Shown: positions 8,692 through 17,215 of the stretch, piece after piece
Layout of the letters: every line of letters starts with the position of its first letter
Numbering within the stretch: the first letter of the stretch is position 1
Origin: Clostridium merdae
GTDB taxonomy: Bacteria; Bacillota; Clostridia; Oscillospirales; Acutalibacteraceae
Length of the DNA stretch: 64,000 nucleotides
Assembly (NCBI RefSeq): GCF_900176635.1
Contig: NZ_FXLN01000003.1
Coordinates: forward strand, 372,001 to 436,000
Direction: 5' to 3'
Program-made: the position numbers and the translations under genes
Notes under the pieces: model-generated
Databases searched by the model: none
Told to the model about the DNA's origin: nothing
Seen by the model: the letters and a program-made list of their open reading frames with translations, nothing else

Positions 8692-10038
8692 ATGAACTTT
8701 GGCAATGAACTTTCGATGGAGCAACGACAAATATTAACCCAAAAGCAAATGCAGTCGCTGCAAATTCTAACCTGTAACAATCAGGAGCTGGATGATTTAC
8801 TCGCCAACGAATACGCCGAAAATCCAATGCTGGAGCATACCGCCCCCCAGCGAGACGATTTTTTTACAAACATAGATGCACTCTACGAAACCAACTCTTC
8901 CTTTCCGCAAGGCACGCCCTATGGCGAGGAGGAGGAAGAACCCAGAAAAAATGATATTCCCTGCGAACCGTCTGACCTCTTACAAAAAGAACTGATGATG
9001 CAGCTTAAACGAAACTGCTACACTGATGAAGAATGGCGGCTATTCCCTCTTTTAATTGATTGCCTTGACGACTCCGGCTTTTTCCCATGGGATACGGGTG
9101 AAATTGCGCTTTTGGCCCACTGCCCCGAACAAGTCATAAAAAAATGCCTGTGTGCCTTAAAACAGCTAGAGCCAATTGGGATTTTTTCAAAGGATCTTTC
9201 TGAATGCCTGCTGCGGCAGTTAGAGCAGCAGGGCTGTGAAGATACCGTTTTACTCGAGATGATTCGCGACTATCTTCCAGATGTTTTAAAGGGACAGTTG
9301 AGCAATGTTTCTCGTGCGCTGCATTTGAGCACGGCTACAGTGCGAAAATATTTGCTGCAAATTGGCAAGCTGAACCCCCGGCCAATTATGAATGCACAGG
9401 AGACGCAGACTGAGTATATTGTTCCAGACATCGTTGTAACCCGCAGGGGTGAGGAATGGCAGATTGCACTCAACGACAAATGGATGGGTCGCTACCAGCT
9501 AAATCAATATTACATTCACATGATGAAAAGCTCAGCGGACCGCGAGCTTAACGCATACTTTCGCAATCACCTAGAGCGTGCGCGGTTTTTGCTGCGCTGT
9601 GTGGAGCAACGTAAAACAACCATTTTAAGCATTACAACTGAAATAATTGCGCGGCAGCAGCCTTATTTTCGAAACCAAGGTGGGCTTACCGGAATGACCA
9701 TGCAGCAAGTAGCAGAGTCACTGCAAATTCACCCCTCCACTGTTAGCCGAGCCATTCGGGGAAAGTACCTGCAATTTCAGTACGGTTCGGTGCGCGTAAA
9801 GGACTTATTCACCTCCAGCGGCAGTGAAACCCAAAAAGCCAAGGGGTCTTCGCTCAATGCGGTTCACGAGCAAATTCGGGAATTAATTGCGAGCGAAGAT
9901 AAATCCGCTCCTTTCAGCGATCTTACTTTGGTTGCAGAGCTCGAGAAGCGGGGGATTCGCATTTCACGCAGAACCATTGCAAAATACCGCGGAGAGATGG
10001 GCATTCCCAATTCTGATCAGCGCCGCTATTTTACATAA
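8692..10038 (+). CDS. rpoN: RNA polymerase sigma-54 factor
   Basis: 448-residue sigma-54. The N-terminal activator-interacting region is glutamine-rich (QRQILTQKQMQSLQIL), the core-binding region follows, then the DNA-binding domain with the helix-turn-helix MQQVAESLQIHPSTVSRAI and the RpoN box SRRTIAKYRGEMGIP at the C-terminus. I start at MNFGNELSMEQ, after AAGGAAAGGGGG; the frame runs 18 codons further upstream without support. The gene is monocistronic, with its own promoter and terminator. Its position next to a sigma-54-controlled operon and 14 kb from another is notable, since all three parts of the regulon lie together. Confidence 0.96.
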   Translation: MNFGNELSMEQRQILTQKQMQSLQILTCNNQELDDLLANEYAENPMLEHTAPQRDDFFTNIDALYETNSSFPQGTPYGEEEEEPRKNDIPCEPSDLLQKELMMQLKRNCYTDEEWRLFPLLIDCLDDSGFFPWDTGEIALLAHCPEQVIKKCLCALKQLEPIGIFSKDLSECLLRQLEQQGCEDTVLLEMIRDYLPDVLKGQLSNVSRALHLSTATVRKYLLQIGKLNPRPIMNAQETQTEYIVPDIVVTRRGEEWQIALNDKWMGRYQLNQYYIHMMKSSADRELNAYFRNHLERARFLLRCVEQRKTTILSITTEIIARQQPYFRNQGGLTGMTMQQVAESLQIHPSTVSRAIRGKYLQFQYGSVRVKDLFTSSGSETQKAKGSSLNAVHEQIRELIASEDKSAPFSDLTLVAELEKRGIRISRRTIAKYRGEMGIPNSDQRRYFT

Positions 10039-10053
10039 ACAAATCAAACTTTG

Positions 10054-10091
10054 AAAAGGCTTCTATTTGTAATGTTATAGAAGCCTTTTTT
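10054..10091 (+). terminator. Terminator of rpoN
   Basis: Stem AAAAGGCTTCTAT/ATAGAAGCCTTTT with a 10-base loop running into a T-run, 16 bases after the rpoN stop. Confidence 0.88.
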
Positions 10092-10124
10092 GTAATTCAT
10101 TCTTAATTCTGCGCACAGTCCCCC

Positions 10125-10153
10125 TTGACTTCCCAATCATTAGAGGCTATGAT
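10125..10153 (+). promoter_or_regulatory. Sigma-A promoter of the DUF6176-like gene
   Basis: TTGACT, 17 bases, TATGAT, followed by the small inverted repeat GTTAG-ATTAAA-CTAAC near the expected transcription start, which might be an operator. Confidence 0.55.
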
Positions 10154-10194
10154 TTTGTTAGATTAAACTAACTAACAGAAGGAGACGGTTTTAA

Positions 10195-10536
10195 ATGGAT
10201 ATTATGCTATGCAAAGCGCGTGTAAAGCCCGGGAGAGAAGGTCTCGCAAAAGAGTGGATTGCGTTTCTCCTTGCCAATCAAGAGGAGGGAGAAAAAACGT
10301 TGAAAAATGAAAAAGAGCACCTTGAGATTTATTTTATGCAGAAAGAGCAGGAAGACACCTATTTGTACTTTTTTGTACTGGCGGAAGATTTGGAGTATGC
10401 GAGTCAAGTGGCACAGTCTAGCGGGAGCCCTCTGGACGCAAAGCACTTTGAGTACATGGCCGCCTGTGTTGACCCAGAGAATTATTCAATTATGAAGCCA
10501 GAGTTGGTGTTTGGTGATATGAGTGTTTTCTCCTAA
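10195..10536 (+). CDS. Small conserved protein, DUF6176-like
   Basis: 113-residue soluble protein beginning MDIMLCKARVKPGREGLAKEWI. The pattern of an N-terminal KPGK-like motif, a central stretch rich in Glu and Tyr (QEDTYLYFFVLAEDLEYA) and a conserved H near residue 83 resembles the DUF6176 family; this is recognition from memory, not a search. The start has AGGAGA eight bases upstream. It has its own promoter and is not coupled to neighbours. No biochemical role can be stated. Confidence 0.6.
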   Translation: MDIMLCKARVKPGREGLAKEWIAFLLANQEEGEKTLKNEKEHLEIYFMQKEQEDTYLYFFVLAEDLEYASQVAQSSGSPLDAKHFEYMAACVDPENYSIMKPELVFGDMSVFS

Positions 10537-10654
10537 AGAACATTTAACGTTATATTCTTTTTTGTTCGCTTAAGAATAGCAGCCAGGTACTTATTTCTAA
10601 AAATTGCATTTTATTTGTATAATATGCACATTTTATATCGGTTTTTGTTTGCTA

Positions 10655-10683
10655 TTGACATCAATAACTAACGAGGGTACAAT
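10655..10683 (+). promoter_or_regulatory. Sigma-A promoter of the glycerol dehydrogenase-like gene
   Basis: TTGACA, 17 bases, TACAAT, about 55 bases before the ATG at 10738. Confidence 0.7.
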
Positions 10684-10737
10684 AATAAAAAGCAGTTTGA
10701 TATTTTTCTGGCAAAATAAAATGAAGGAGGCTTTTTT

Positions 10738-11841
10738 ATGGCTAATATTATCGGCAGCCCGGAGCGCTACATTCAAGGCAGAGGAGTTCTGAAAGAGCTA
10801 TGTCAGCATGTGGAGCGTATTGGTAAAGCACCATTTATACTCGTGAGTGCTTCTGGCCAAAAGCGTGTGGAAGCACCCATTGCTGAAAGTGCAAAGGAAC
10901 ACAACACTCCCCTAACGTACGAAATATTCAACGGGGAATGCAGCCGTACCGAAATTAACCGCTTAATTAAGGCGTTTGAAGCATCCGGCAGTGATGTGGT
11001 CGTTGGCATTGGCGGCGGTAAAATACACGACACAGCCAAGGCGGTTGCCCACTACACCGGCTCACCAGTTGTGATTGTACCCACCATTGCGGCAACGGAT
11101 GCACCGTGCAGTGCCCTTTCCGTCATATATACCGATGACGGTGTGTTCGAAGAATATTTGTTCCTGCCAAAGAGCCCCAACATTGTGCTGGTTGACATTG
11201 ATATTATTAGTAAATCCCCTGCGAGGCTGCTGGTCTCTGGTATGGGTGACGCACTGGCAACCTACTATGAGGCGCGCGCCTGCAAACAGTCTGACGGCCC
11301 GAATTTCCTTGGCGGAAAATGCACCGTTACCTCCATGGCAATTGCAAGGCTCTGCTACGACACGCTTCTCGCAGACGGTTTAAAAGCGCTTCTTTCGGTA
11401 CAAGCTGGCTCTTGCAGCAAAGCACTTGAAAATATTGTGGAGGCCAATACCTACCTTTCCGGTATCGGCTTTGAAAGCTGCGGTATTGCCGCTGCCCATG
11501 CCATTCATAACGGCTTTACCGCCATTGAGGAAACCCACCATTTTTACCACGGCGAGAAGGTAGCCATCGGTACGCTTTCGCAGCTGATGCTGGAAAATGC
11601 CACAAAGGAAGAGCTCGACGAGGTGTATGGCTTCTGCCTGGATGTAGGCTTGCCTACCACTCTCTCTGACCTTGGCATTACAGAGGTAAACCGTGATCAG
11701 CTCTTAAAAGTGGCGGAGCTTGCCTGTGCACCGAACGACACCATGGGCAATATGCCGTTTGCAGTCACCCCGCAGATGGTTTGCGATGCAATTATTGCGG
11801 CGGATGCGATGGGGCATTACTACAAAAACAAACGCGCATAA
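10738..11841 (+). CDS. gldA: Glycerol dehydrogenase-like NAD-dependent alcohol dehydrogenase
   Basis: 367-residue member of the iron/zinc-containing alcohol dehydrogenase superfamily, glycerol dehydrogenase branch: NAD-binding GIGGGKIHDTAKA, PTIAATDAPCSALSV, and metal ligands Asp in GMGDALATYYEA, His in AAHAIHNG and His in HHFYHGEKVAIG. It would oxidise glycerol to dihydroxyacetone or reduce a similar small ketone. AAGGAGG precedes the start. Single-gene unit with promoter and terminator. Substrate identity is not fixed by sequence, since 1,2-propanediol and hydroxyacetone enzymes look alike. Confidence 0.87.
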   Translation: MANIIGSPERYIQGRGVLKELCQHVERIGKAPFILVSASGQKRVEAPIAESAKEHNTPLTYEIFNGECSRTEINRLIKAFEASGSDVVVGIGGGKIHDTAKAVAHYTGSPVVIVPTIAATDAPCSALSVIYTDDGVFEEYLFLPKSPNIVLVDIDIISKSPARLLVSGMGDALATYYEARACKQSDGPNFLGGKCTVTSMAIARLCYDTLLADGLKALLSVQAGSCSKALENIVEANTYLSGIGFESCGIAAAHAIHNGFTAIEETHHFYHGEKVAIGTLSQLMLENATKEELDEVYGFCLDVGLPTTLSDLGITEVNRDQLLKVAELACAPNDTMGNMPFAVTPQMVCDAIIAADAMGHYYKNKRA

Positions 11842-11867
11842 GACTTCTCTCTGCGCAATTTAACAGC

Positions 11868-11913
11868 AAAGAGGATGCTCTCTATTTTAATTATAGAGAA
11901 CATCCTCTTTTTT
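11868..11913. terminator. Bidirectional terminator between convergent genes
   Basis: AAAGAGGATG/CATCCTCTTT outer stem with an inner CTCTAT/ATAGAG pairing and T-runs on both strands. It serves the plus-strand dehydrogenase and the minus-strand DUF3842-like gene. Confidence 0.85.
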
Positions 11914-11929
11914 ATACTTAATTACAGTA

Positions 11930-12370
11930 TTACTGCTCTTCTTCCAGCTTGCGAATTTCTTCCTCGTAGATTTGGGCGGCACATTCTAGGTAATATTTCA
12001 GGCTTTGCCTGCTTTTGTCTGCCAAACGAATGTTGCACTGGTGGGAGGGAACCAATATTTTCACTGCATCGCTCAACCCAACCGCCTCTGCCATTTTGGG
12101 AGTAAGCTCCCCTAACAGCCCGTTGGGCATTAAAACACCAATTGGCCCTGCCAATATGTGCACCTTAGCAATATTTACAGCAACCGCGTTTTCGCCGGTC
12201 GCTCCATCTGTCGCGCCGCCTTTCATCATATTGGCGGTAGCAACGGCATTGGTTCCCAATGCTAAAATAGCGACCTCCGGGCAAACCTGCCGAAAACGCT
12301 CAATTAAGGCTTTTCCAACTCCTCCGCCCTGACCATCAACCACGGCCACCCGTATTTTCTCTCGTTTCAT
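11930..12370 (-). CDS. DUF3842-like protein
   Basis: 146 residues from the ATG giving MKREKIRVAVVDGQGGG; a GGTGGGGG site lies before it, and an in-frame start 13 codons upstream is less likely. The N-terminus is Rossmann-like (VAVVDGQGGGVGKALIE), a central Gly-rich stretch (MKGGATDGATGENAV) follows, and the C-terminus is a charged helix. This matches my memory of the DUF3842 family common in Clostridia, without known function. It is convergent with the dehydrogenase gene. Confidence 0.65.
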   Translation of the reverse strand: MKREKIRVAVVDGQGGGVGKALIERFRQVCPEVAILALGTNAVATANMMKGGATDGATGENAVAVNIAKVHILAGPIGVLMPNGLLGELTPKMAEAVGLSDAVKILVPSHQCNIRLADKSRQSLKYYLECAAQIYEEEIRKLEEEQ

Positions 12371-12480
12371 GTTTCCCCCACCTTGCCGATTCTTTATCGC
12401 TTTGAGCAATTCTCATTTTACCTTAATACAGTTCCGCTGTATTTGTCAATCCCCCTGAGAACAACATCACACTTCTTTAC

Positions 12481-12509
12481 TTGACCATACGTCGCCTCAA
12501 CGGTATAAT
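12481..12509 (+). promoter_or_regulatory. Sigma-A promoter upstream of larB
   Basis: TTGACC, 17 bases, TATAAT. The predicted start near 12516 gives a leader of about 236 bases before larB, much longer than other leaders in this window. Confidence 0.65.
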
Positions 12510-12515
12510 CAGTTA

Positions 12516-12751
12516 AGACAACTGTACGGTGCTTTGCAGCTTCGCTTCTAATAAAAACTAAGTCTTGAAGACTCTGTTCCGGCTCTGAAGAGCTAGGTAT
12601 CGGTAGAAAGAAGCCAAGCACTTTGCTTTTACAGGTAGTACCAATTGAGATATTTTCAGTACAACAACGCCCTCTAAAAAAATCCTCGTTTGGGCGATAT
12701 GTTGGTGACTAGCCCTTTTATTTTATTCCGTACCAGAAGGAGGTGCCTTTT
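12516..12751 (+). promoter_or_regulatory. Long leader of larB, possibly structured
   Basis: No credible protein is encoded here. Several self-complementary parts are visible: AGTCTT/AAGACT, a GCTCT/AGAGC pair, and CAAC-(AA)-CGCCC near 12665 pairing with GGGCG-(ATAT)-GTTG near 12695. I do not recognise a known riboswitch class. It could sense nickel or another ligand, or simply be a long untranslated region. Confidence 0.35.
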
Positions 12752-13519
12752 ATGGATTCAGCAAGAGATGTACTCTCCCTATTGCAGCAAGTTGCGGACA
12801 ACAGCATTCGCCCGGAAGATGCTTTGCTAAAGCTTAAACTTTCCCCTTTTGAAGATTTAGGCTATGCCAAGGTAGACCATCACCGTGGTTTGCGGCAAGG
12901 GGTACCGGAGGTCATTTACGGGCAATCCAAAACGCCGGAGCAAATTGCTGGCATTTTAGCGGCATTAAAGGCACGCGGCTGCAAGAATATTTTAGTAACT
13001 CGTATCTCGCAAGAAACCGCAGGTTTTATCGCGCAGCAAGCGGAGATTACCTACCACCCTATGGCAAGACTAGCCGTGGCATTCCCTCAGGTAACGGAAC
13101 AGTATGGTTCCATTGTGGTTGCTACCGGCGGCACAAGCGACATGGGCGTTGCGGAGGAAGCCGCCATAACCGCAGAGGCACTGGGGAATTCTGTTACGCG
13201 TATTTATGATGTTGGTGTGGCAGGGCTGCACCGGCTGCTTCGTAATTTAGAGCCATTTATGACGGCTCGTGCGGTGATTGCCGTAGCCGGTATGGAAGGC
13301 GCCCTTGCCAGTGTCATTGGCGGTTTGGTAGACTGCCCGGTCATTGCCGTGCCAACCAGTGTGGGTTACGGTGCTAGCTTTGGTGGAATGGCAGCACTGC
13401 TCTCTATGCTGAACTCTTGCGCTTCCGGCGTAAGCGTTGTAAATATAGACAACGGCTTTGGTGCTGGATATTTAGCAAGCCAAATTAACCATATGGGTGA
13501 TTGGCATAAATCAGAGTAA
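12752..13519 (+). CDS. larB: Nickel-pincer cofactor biosynthesis protein LarB
   Basis: 255-residue LarB, the AIR-carboxylase-like enzyme that carboxylates and hydrolyses nicotinic acid adenine dinucleotide in the first step of nickel-pincer nucleotide synthesis (cofactor of lactate racemase and relatives). Visible are the N-terminal LarB region, DHHRGLRQGVPEVIYGQ, and the PurE-like part with GGTSDMGVAEEA, YDVGVAGLHRLL and VPTSVGYGASFGG. The ATG at 12752 has AGAAGGAGGT seven bases upstream; a GTG nine bases earlier lies inside that site. larC, larE and a LarA target are not in the window. Confidence 0.92.
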   Translation: MDSARDVLSLLQQVADNSIRPEDALLKLKLSPFEDLGYAKVDHHRGLRQGVPEVIYGQSKTPEQIAGILAALKARGCKNILVTRISQETAGFIAQQAEITYHPMARLAVAFPQVTEQYGSIVVATGGTSDMGVAEEAAITAEALGNSVTRIYDVGVAGLHRLLRNLEPFMTARAVIAVAGMEGALASVIGGLVDCPVIAVPTSVGYGASFGGMAALLSMLNSCASGVSVVNIDNGFGAGYLASQINHMGDWHKSE

Positions 13520-13582
13520 ATATATTCTTACAATGGTTGCAAAAGCAATTTAGAATCACTGTCTTTATTCGCACGAAAATAT

Positions 13583-13635
13583 GTGACCAAAGGGTCGCTA
13601 TAACGCCAGCAGGTGTTTTAGCGGCTTTTCTTTTT
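13583..13635 (+). terminator. Attenuator-like terminator between larB and the ABC importer
   Basis: A stem GCTATAACGCC (13597-13607) with GGTGTTTTAGC (13612-13622), one mismatch, extendable outward by pairing of GGTC with GGCT bases, runs into TTTTCTTTTT. The bases GGTCGC at its foot can instead pair with GTGACC at 13583-13588, giving an alternative hairpin. Only about 26 bases separate the T-run from the next start codon, too few for a new promoter, so the importer must be read through this site. Confidence 0.55.
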
Positions 13636-13661
13636 GGAAATACAATAAGGAGTACCCTTTT

Positions 13662-14666
13662 ATGTTCGAGAATCAGGCACCTATTCTCCTTAAAAGAACA
13701 TTCTCTCGCCTGCTGGGCTTCATTCTCACCATGCTCATTCTTTCTATCGTAGCCTTTGTTTTCGCTAGATGTGCACCGGGCGACCCTCTGCAATCCTTTT
13801 ACGGCGACGCTGTGGAATCTATGAGCACACAGGAGCTGACCGCAGCCCGCACCCGCTTGGGGCTGGATGCTCCCCTTACCACGCAGTACATACGGTGGGT
13901 TGGCAATGCGCTCCAAGGGGATTTTGGTCTTTCCCTCAAATACAAAATGCCCGCAATGGCGGTTGTGTATCCTCTTTTGGGCAACACCTTGCTTTTGGGT
14001 GGTACCGCTTACCTGCTGGTGTTTTTACTGGCAACTTTGCTGGCAATTGCCTGCGCCCTGCATGAGGATACCTTTGCTGACCGCCTCATTTGCAGAATAG
14101 GAACGGCAGTGTACTATCTCCCTGCTTTCTGGCTGGGCGTGGTGTTCATTTTAATTTTCAGCGTTCAGCTTAAATGGCTCCCCAGCAGCGGTGCTTACGA
14201 CATTGGCAAAGCGGGAGACATCCTCAACCGCATACAGCACCTAGTTTTGCCCGTATCCGTTTTAATCATCAGCCACCTTTGGTACTACGCCTATATGATA
14301 CGAAACAAGCTGCTTGATGAGCTCCGACAGGATTACGTACTATTGGCAAAAGCAAAAGGTCTTACCAAACGGCAGATTGTGTGGAGGCATTGCCTTCGCA
14401 ATGTGGCACCCACCATTGTAAGCATTATGGCAATCTCTATCCCCCACGTTCTAGGCGGTACCTATATTGCTGAGGCAGTTTTTCATTACCCCGGCATTGG
14501 TGCACTTTCTATTGATAGCGCGAAATACCACGATTATAACCTGCTTATGCTTTTGGTGCTGATTACCGGTGCAGTGGTATTTCTTAGCAGTATGGTAGCA
14601 CAGGCAATCAATGAGAGAGTCGATCCCCGCATGAAAGAAACGGGGGTGTCCACATGGCAGAGGTAG
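13662..14666 (+). CDS. ABC importer permease, DppB/NikB type
   Basis: 334-residue inner-membrane permease with six helices: N-terminal hydrophobic segment, ARCAPGDPLQSFYGD (family motif APGDP), periplasmic-side loop GLDAPLTTQYIRW, and an EAA-type coupling loop near YVLLAKAKGLTKRQIVWRH. The ATG follows AAGGAG. It overlaps the second permease by 13 bases. Sequence alone does not separate peptide from nickel substrates; the adjoining larB makes nickel a good hypothesis. Confidence 0.88.
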   Translation: MFENQAPILLKRTFSRLLGFILTMLILSIVAFVFARCAPGDPLQSFYGDAVESMSTQELTAARTRLGLDAPLTTQYIRWVGNALQGDFGLSLKYKMPAMAVVYPLLGNTLLLGGTAYLLVFLLATLLAIACALHEDTFADRLICRIGTAVYYLPAFWLGVVFILIFSVQLKWLPSSGAYDIGKAGDILNRIQHLVLPVSVLIISHLWYYAYMIRNKLLDELRQDYVLLAKAKGLTKRQIVWRHCLRNVAPTIVSIMAISIPHVLGGTYIAEAVFHYPGIGALSIDSAKYHDYNLLMLLVLITGAVVFLSSMVAQAINERVDPRMKETGVSTWQR

Positions 14667-15559
14667 ATAAATCCGCATTTGGGGTAGTTGGTGCAAACTA
14701 CAAAACCCACTTACCGCAAAGGCAGAAGCCAAAATTACAAAATAAGCTCCGTGGCAAACCAATCGTAGCAGCCGTACTCCTGCTGGCAATTACCGCAGGG
14801 TGTATATTTGCAAGTATTCTTGCAAACCACGACCCCTCCGGCTTTTATTTACAAAGCCTGAATCAGCCTCCCAACGCGGAGTTTTATTTTGGTACAGATT
14901 CTTTGGGTCGCGATATTTACTCTATGATTTGGTACGGGGGGCGTGTATCGCTCTCCATTGGGCTGATGAGCATGTGCATCATCTGCGCCATCGGTATTCC
15001 CTATGGCTGCATCAGCGGCTTAGCAACCACAAAAGTAGATGCCGTACTCATGCGTATTGTGGAAACCGCAAGCAGCATCCCTAATTTGTTAATGGTACTC
15101 TTACTGGTATCGGTTACCGGCAAGCAGAATGCCTTTACCCTCTCTGCCATCATTGGCATTACGGGTTGGTTCCCGCTGGCGAGAATTGTGCGCAGTGAGG
15201 TTCGGCAGATTCGCAGCAGTGAATATGTACTAGCCGCACGGTGTATGGGGGTACGCTTCCCACAAATAATGACACGGCATCTCATTCCGAACTTTGTATC
15301 TTCCATATTATTTGTGGTGATTTCGAGCATCAGCTCGAGCATATCGATGGAATCCACACTGAGCTTTCTCGGCCTTGGCTTACCGGTAGATGTCATTTCG
15401 TGGGGCAGTATGCTTTCCTTGGCAAACCGCGCATTGTTGCTAGGCACTTGGTGGGTAATTTTGATTCCCGGCATCTTTCTAATCGTCACCTTAAACTGTA
15501 TTACAAGCCTTGGCAATTATTACCGAAAAGGAATCAACCAAAAGCACAGCAATCTTTAA
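14654..15559 (+). CDS. ABC importer permease, DppC/NikC type
   Basis: 301-residue second permease with an N-terminal cytosolic tail, a first helix (AAVLLLAITAGCIFASIL), the family stretch FGTDSLGRDIYSMIWYGGRVSLSIG, and the coupling loop YVLAARCMGVRFPQIMTRHL. It forms the membrane pore with the preceding product. Translationally coupled by overlap. The final residues are unusually polar (RKGINQKHSNL). Confidence 0.88.
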   Translation: MAEVDKSAFGVVGANYKTHLPQRQKPKLQNKLRGKPIVAAVLLLAITAGCIFASILANHDPSGFYLQSLNQPPNAEFYFGTDSLGRDIYSMIWYGGRVSLSIGLMSMCIICAIGIPYGCISGLATTKVDAVLMRIVETASSIPNLLMVLLLVSVTGKQNAFTLSAIIGITGWFPLARIVRSEVRQIRSSEYVLAARCMGVRFPQIMTRHLIPNFVSSILFVVISSISSSISMESTLSFLGLGLPVDVISWGSMLSLANRALLLGTWWVILIPGIFLIVTLNCITSLGNYYRKGINQKHSNL

Positions 15560-15603
15560 TCGTCTTATTTAAAAAACAATATAAATGACATTTGGAGGCA
15601 AAC

Positions 15604-17199
15604 ATGAACTTTTCAAAACGGGGTGTCTCACTGCTAGTAGCGTTCTCTTTGCTATTTTCTCTAGCCGCCTGCTCCGGTTCAAAAAGCGGCTCAAATTCCG
15701 CTTCCACTCCGGCCGCAAGCGACTCGCAGAATCTTTCTAACACCTTGGTGTATGCAGGGGAATCCGAAAGCACAATCAATCCACTTCTAAACAACCACGA
15801 CGAGCTGCCAGACCTTATTTTTTCTGGACTTATGAAATACGATGGTAAAGGTACCCCTATTCCAGATTTAGCAAAAAGCGTTGATTACGATGAAGAAACC
15901 CTTACCTATACCTTTCACCTGCTCAATAACGTGAAGTGGCACGACGGCAAAGAGTTTACTGCCGAGGATGTTGTATACACCTATAATCTACTCACGAAAG
16001 ACAAATCTCTTTCCTCAAGCCTAACCAGTAACTATGAAGACATTAATAGCGTAACTGCACCGAATACGACCACCGTTGTAATTCGCCTTAACAAATACAA
16101 TGCTGCCATGCTCGACTATTTTACAATTGGAATTCTGCCAAAGCACCTGACTGAAGGCAAAGACATCAATACCATGCCCTTTAACCAGGCTCCCGTAGGA
16201 ACCGGACGCTACAAATTCGTGCAGTGGGATACCGCCGGGGGAAGAATCATTTTACAGCGCAACGAAAGCTACTATGCCAAAATCCCGAATATTGAGCGAG
16301 TTGTTTATAAGACCGTCTCCGTAGAAAGCACGAAAGCCACCATGCTGCAATCAGGCGAAGCCGATTTAGCTTGGCTCAATGCAAAATATGCTGACACTTT
16401 CCGTGGGAAAGAAAAGTACAAGAATATTGACTTTAAAACCGCCGATTATCGCGGCATCTCTATGAACTTCGGCTCAAAGTTTTGGCAGGATAATAAAGAT
16501 TCTGTTGGTGTACTGAATTACGCTATCGATAAAAATGCCATTGTAAATAGTGTGCTGGCAGGCCGCGGAACCGCTGCGTATAGCCCCATTCAGCAAAGCC
16601 GGTTTGGCGGCAACAAGACCGCCGACCTGTACCCTTACGACCTAAATGCGTTTGCAAAAGAGATGCAAACACTTGGCTGGGTAAAAGGAAATGACGGAAT
16701 TTACGAACGCCGCGGCCAGAAATTCCATTTTACCGTTCAGGTACGTGATTATGAAGAAGAACGAGTGGATATTGCCAACCTATGTGCCAGCCAACTGAAA
16801 GCCGCCGGCGTAGAGATGGAGGTTGTACTCGTTACAAAGTTTGATTGGAAAGCCGGGTACAACGGCTTTTTGTCCGGATATGCCGCACAGTTTGACCCCG
16901 ATATGTTCTACAAAAACTATGTGACGGGTGCCAGCGACAACACAATGAAATATTCAAACCCGGTAGTAGATACGTTATTGGCGCAGGGTCGCCATACCAA
17001 AGACGAAGCAGCGCGAAAGAAGATATACCAAGAGTTTGAATCCGCCTACGCACAGCAGCCCGGCGTTGTGTTAGTTGCATTTTTGGACGGCTGCTATGTC
17101 GGCATTGAGGGGCTAAACGGCCTTGACACAACACGCACCTTGGGGCACCACGCCGTGGGCGTACTGTGGAATATTGAGGAATGGACTCTGAAAAAGTGA
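15604..17199 (+). CDS. Lipoprotein substrate-binding protein, family 5
   Basis: 531 residues from the ATG after TTTGGAGG (a TTG four codons earlier lies inside that site). Signal peptide MNFSKRGVSLLVAFSLLFSLAAC ends in a lipobox (LAAC), so it is anchored outside the membrane. It has the SBP_bac_5 hallmarks LAKSVDYDEETLTYTFHL, VKWHDGKEFTAEDVVYTYN and APVGTGRYKF. A His-His pair occurs near the C-terminus (TLGHHAVG); whether it takes part in metal binding is unknown. It is the receptor of the importer made by the flanking genes. Confidence 0.9.
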   Translation: MNFSKRGVSLLVAFSLLFSLAACSGSKSGSNSASTPAASDSQNLSNTLVYAGESESTINPLLNNHDELPDLIFSGLMKYDGKGTPIPDLAKSVDYDEETLTYTFHLLNNVKWHDGKEFTAEDVVYTYNLLTKDKSLSSSLTSNYEDINSVTAPNTTTVVIRLNKYNAAMLDYFTIGILPKHLTEGKDINTMPFNQAPVGTGRYKFVQWDTAGGRIILQRNESYYAKIPNIERVVYKTVSVESTKATMLQSGEADLAWLNAKYADTFRGKEKYKNIDFKTADYRGISMNFGSKFWQDNKDSVGVLNYAIDKNAIVNSVLAGRGTAAYSPIQQSRFGGNKTADLYPYDLNAFAKEMQTLGWVKGNDGIYERRGQKFHFTVQVRDYEEERVDIANLCASQLKAAGVEMEVVLVTKFDWKAGYNGFLSGYAAQFDPDMFYKNYVTGASDNTMKYSNPVVDTLLAQGRHTKDEAARKKIYQEFESAYAQQPGVVLVAFLDGCYVGIEGLNGLDTTRTLGHHAVGVLWNIEEWTLKK

Positions 17200-17215
17200 G
17201 CAAAGAGGGCTACCG

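Noticed and set aside
12418..12621. 67-codon minus-strand frame upstream of larB
   Set aside because: No ribosome site; overlaps the larB promoter and leader; composition not protein-like.
13520..13660. Known nickel/cobalt riboswitch upstream of the importer
   Set aside because: The conserved purine-rich junction segments of that class are not visible; only an attenuator-like fold can be supported.
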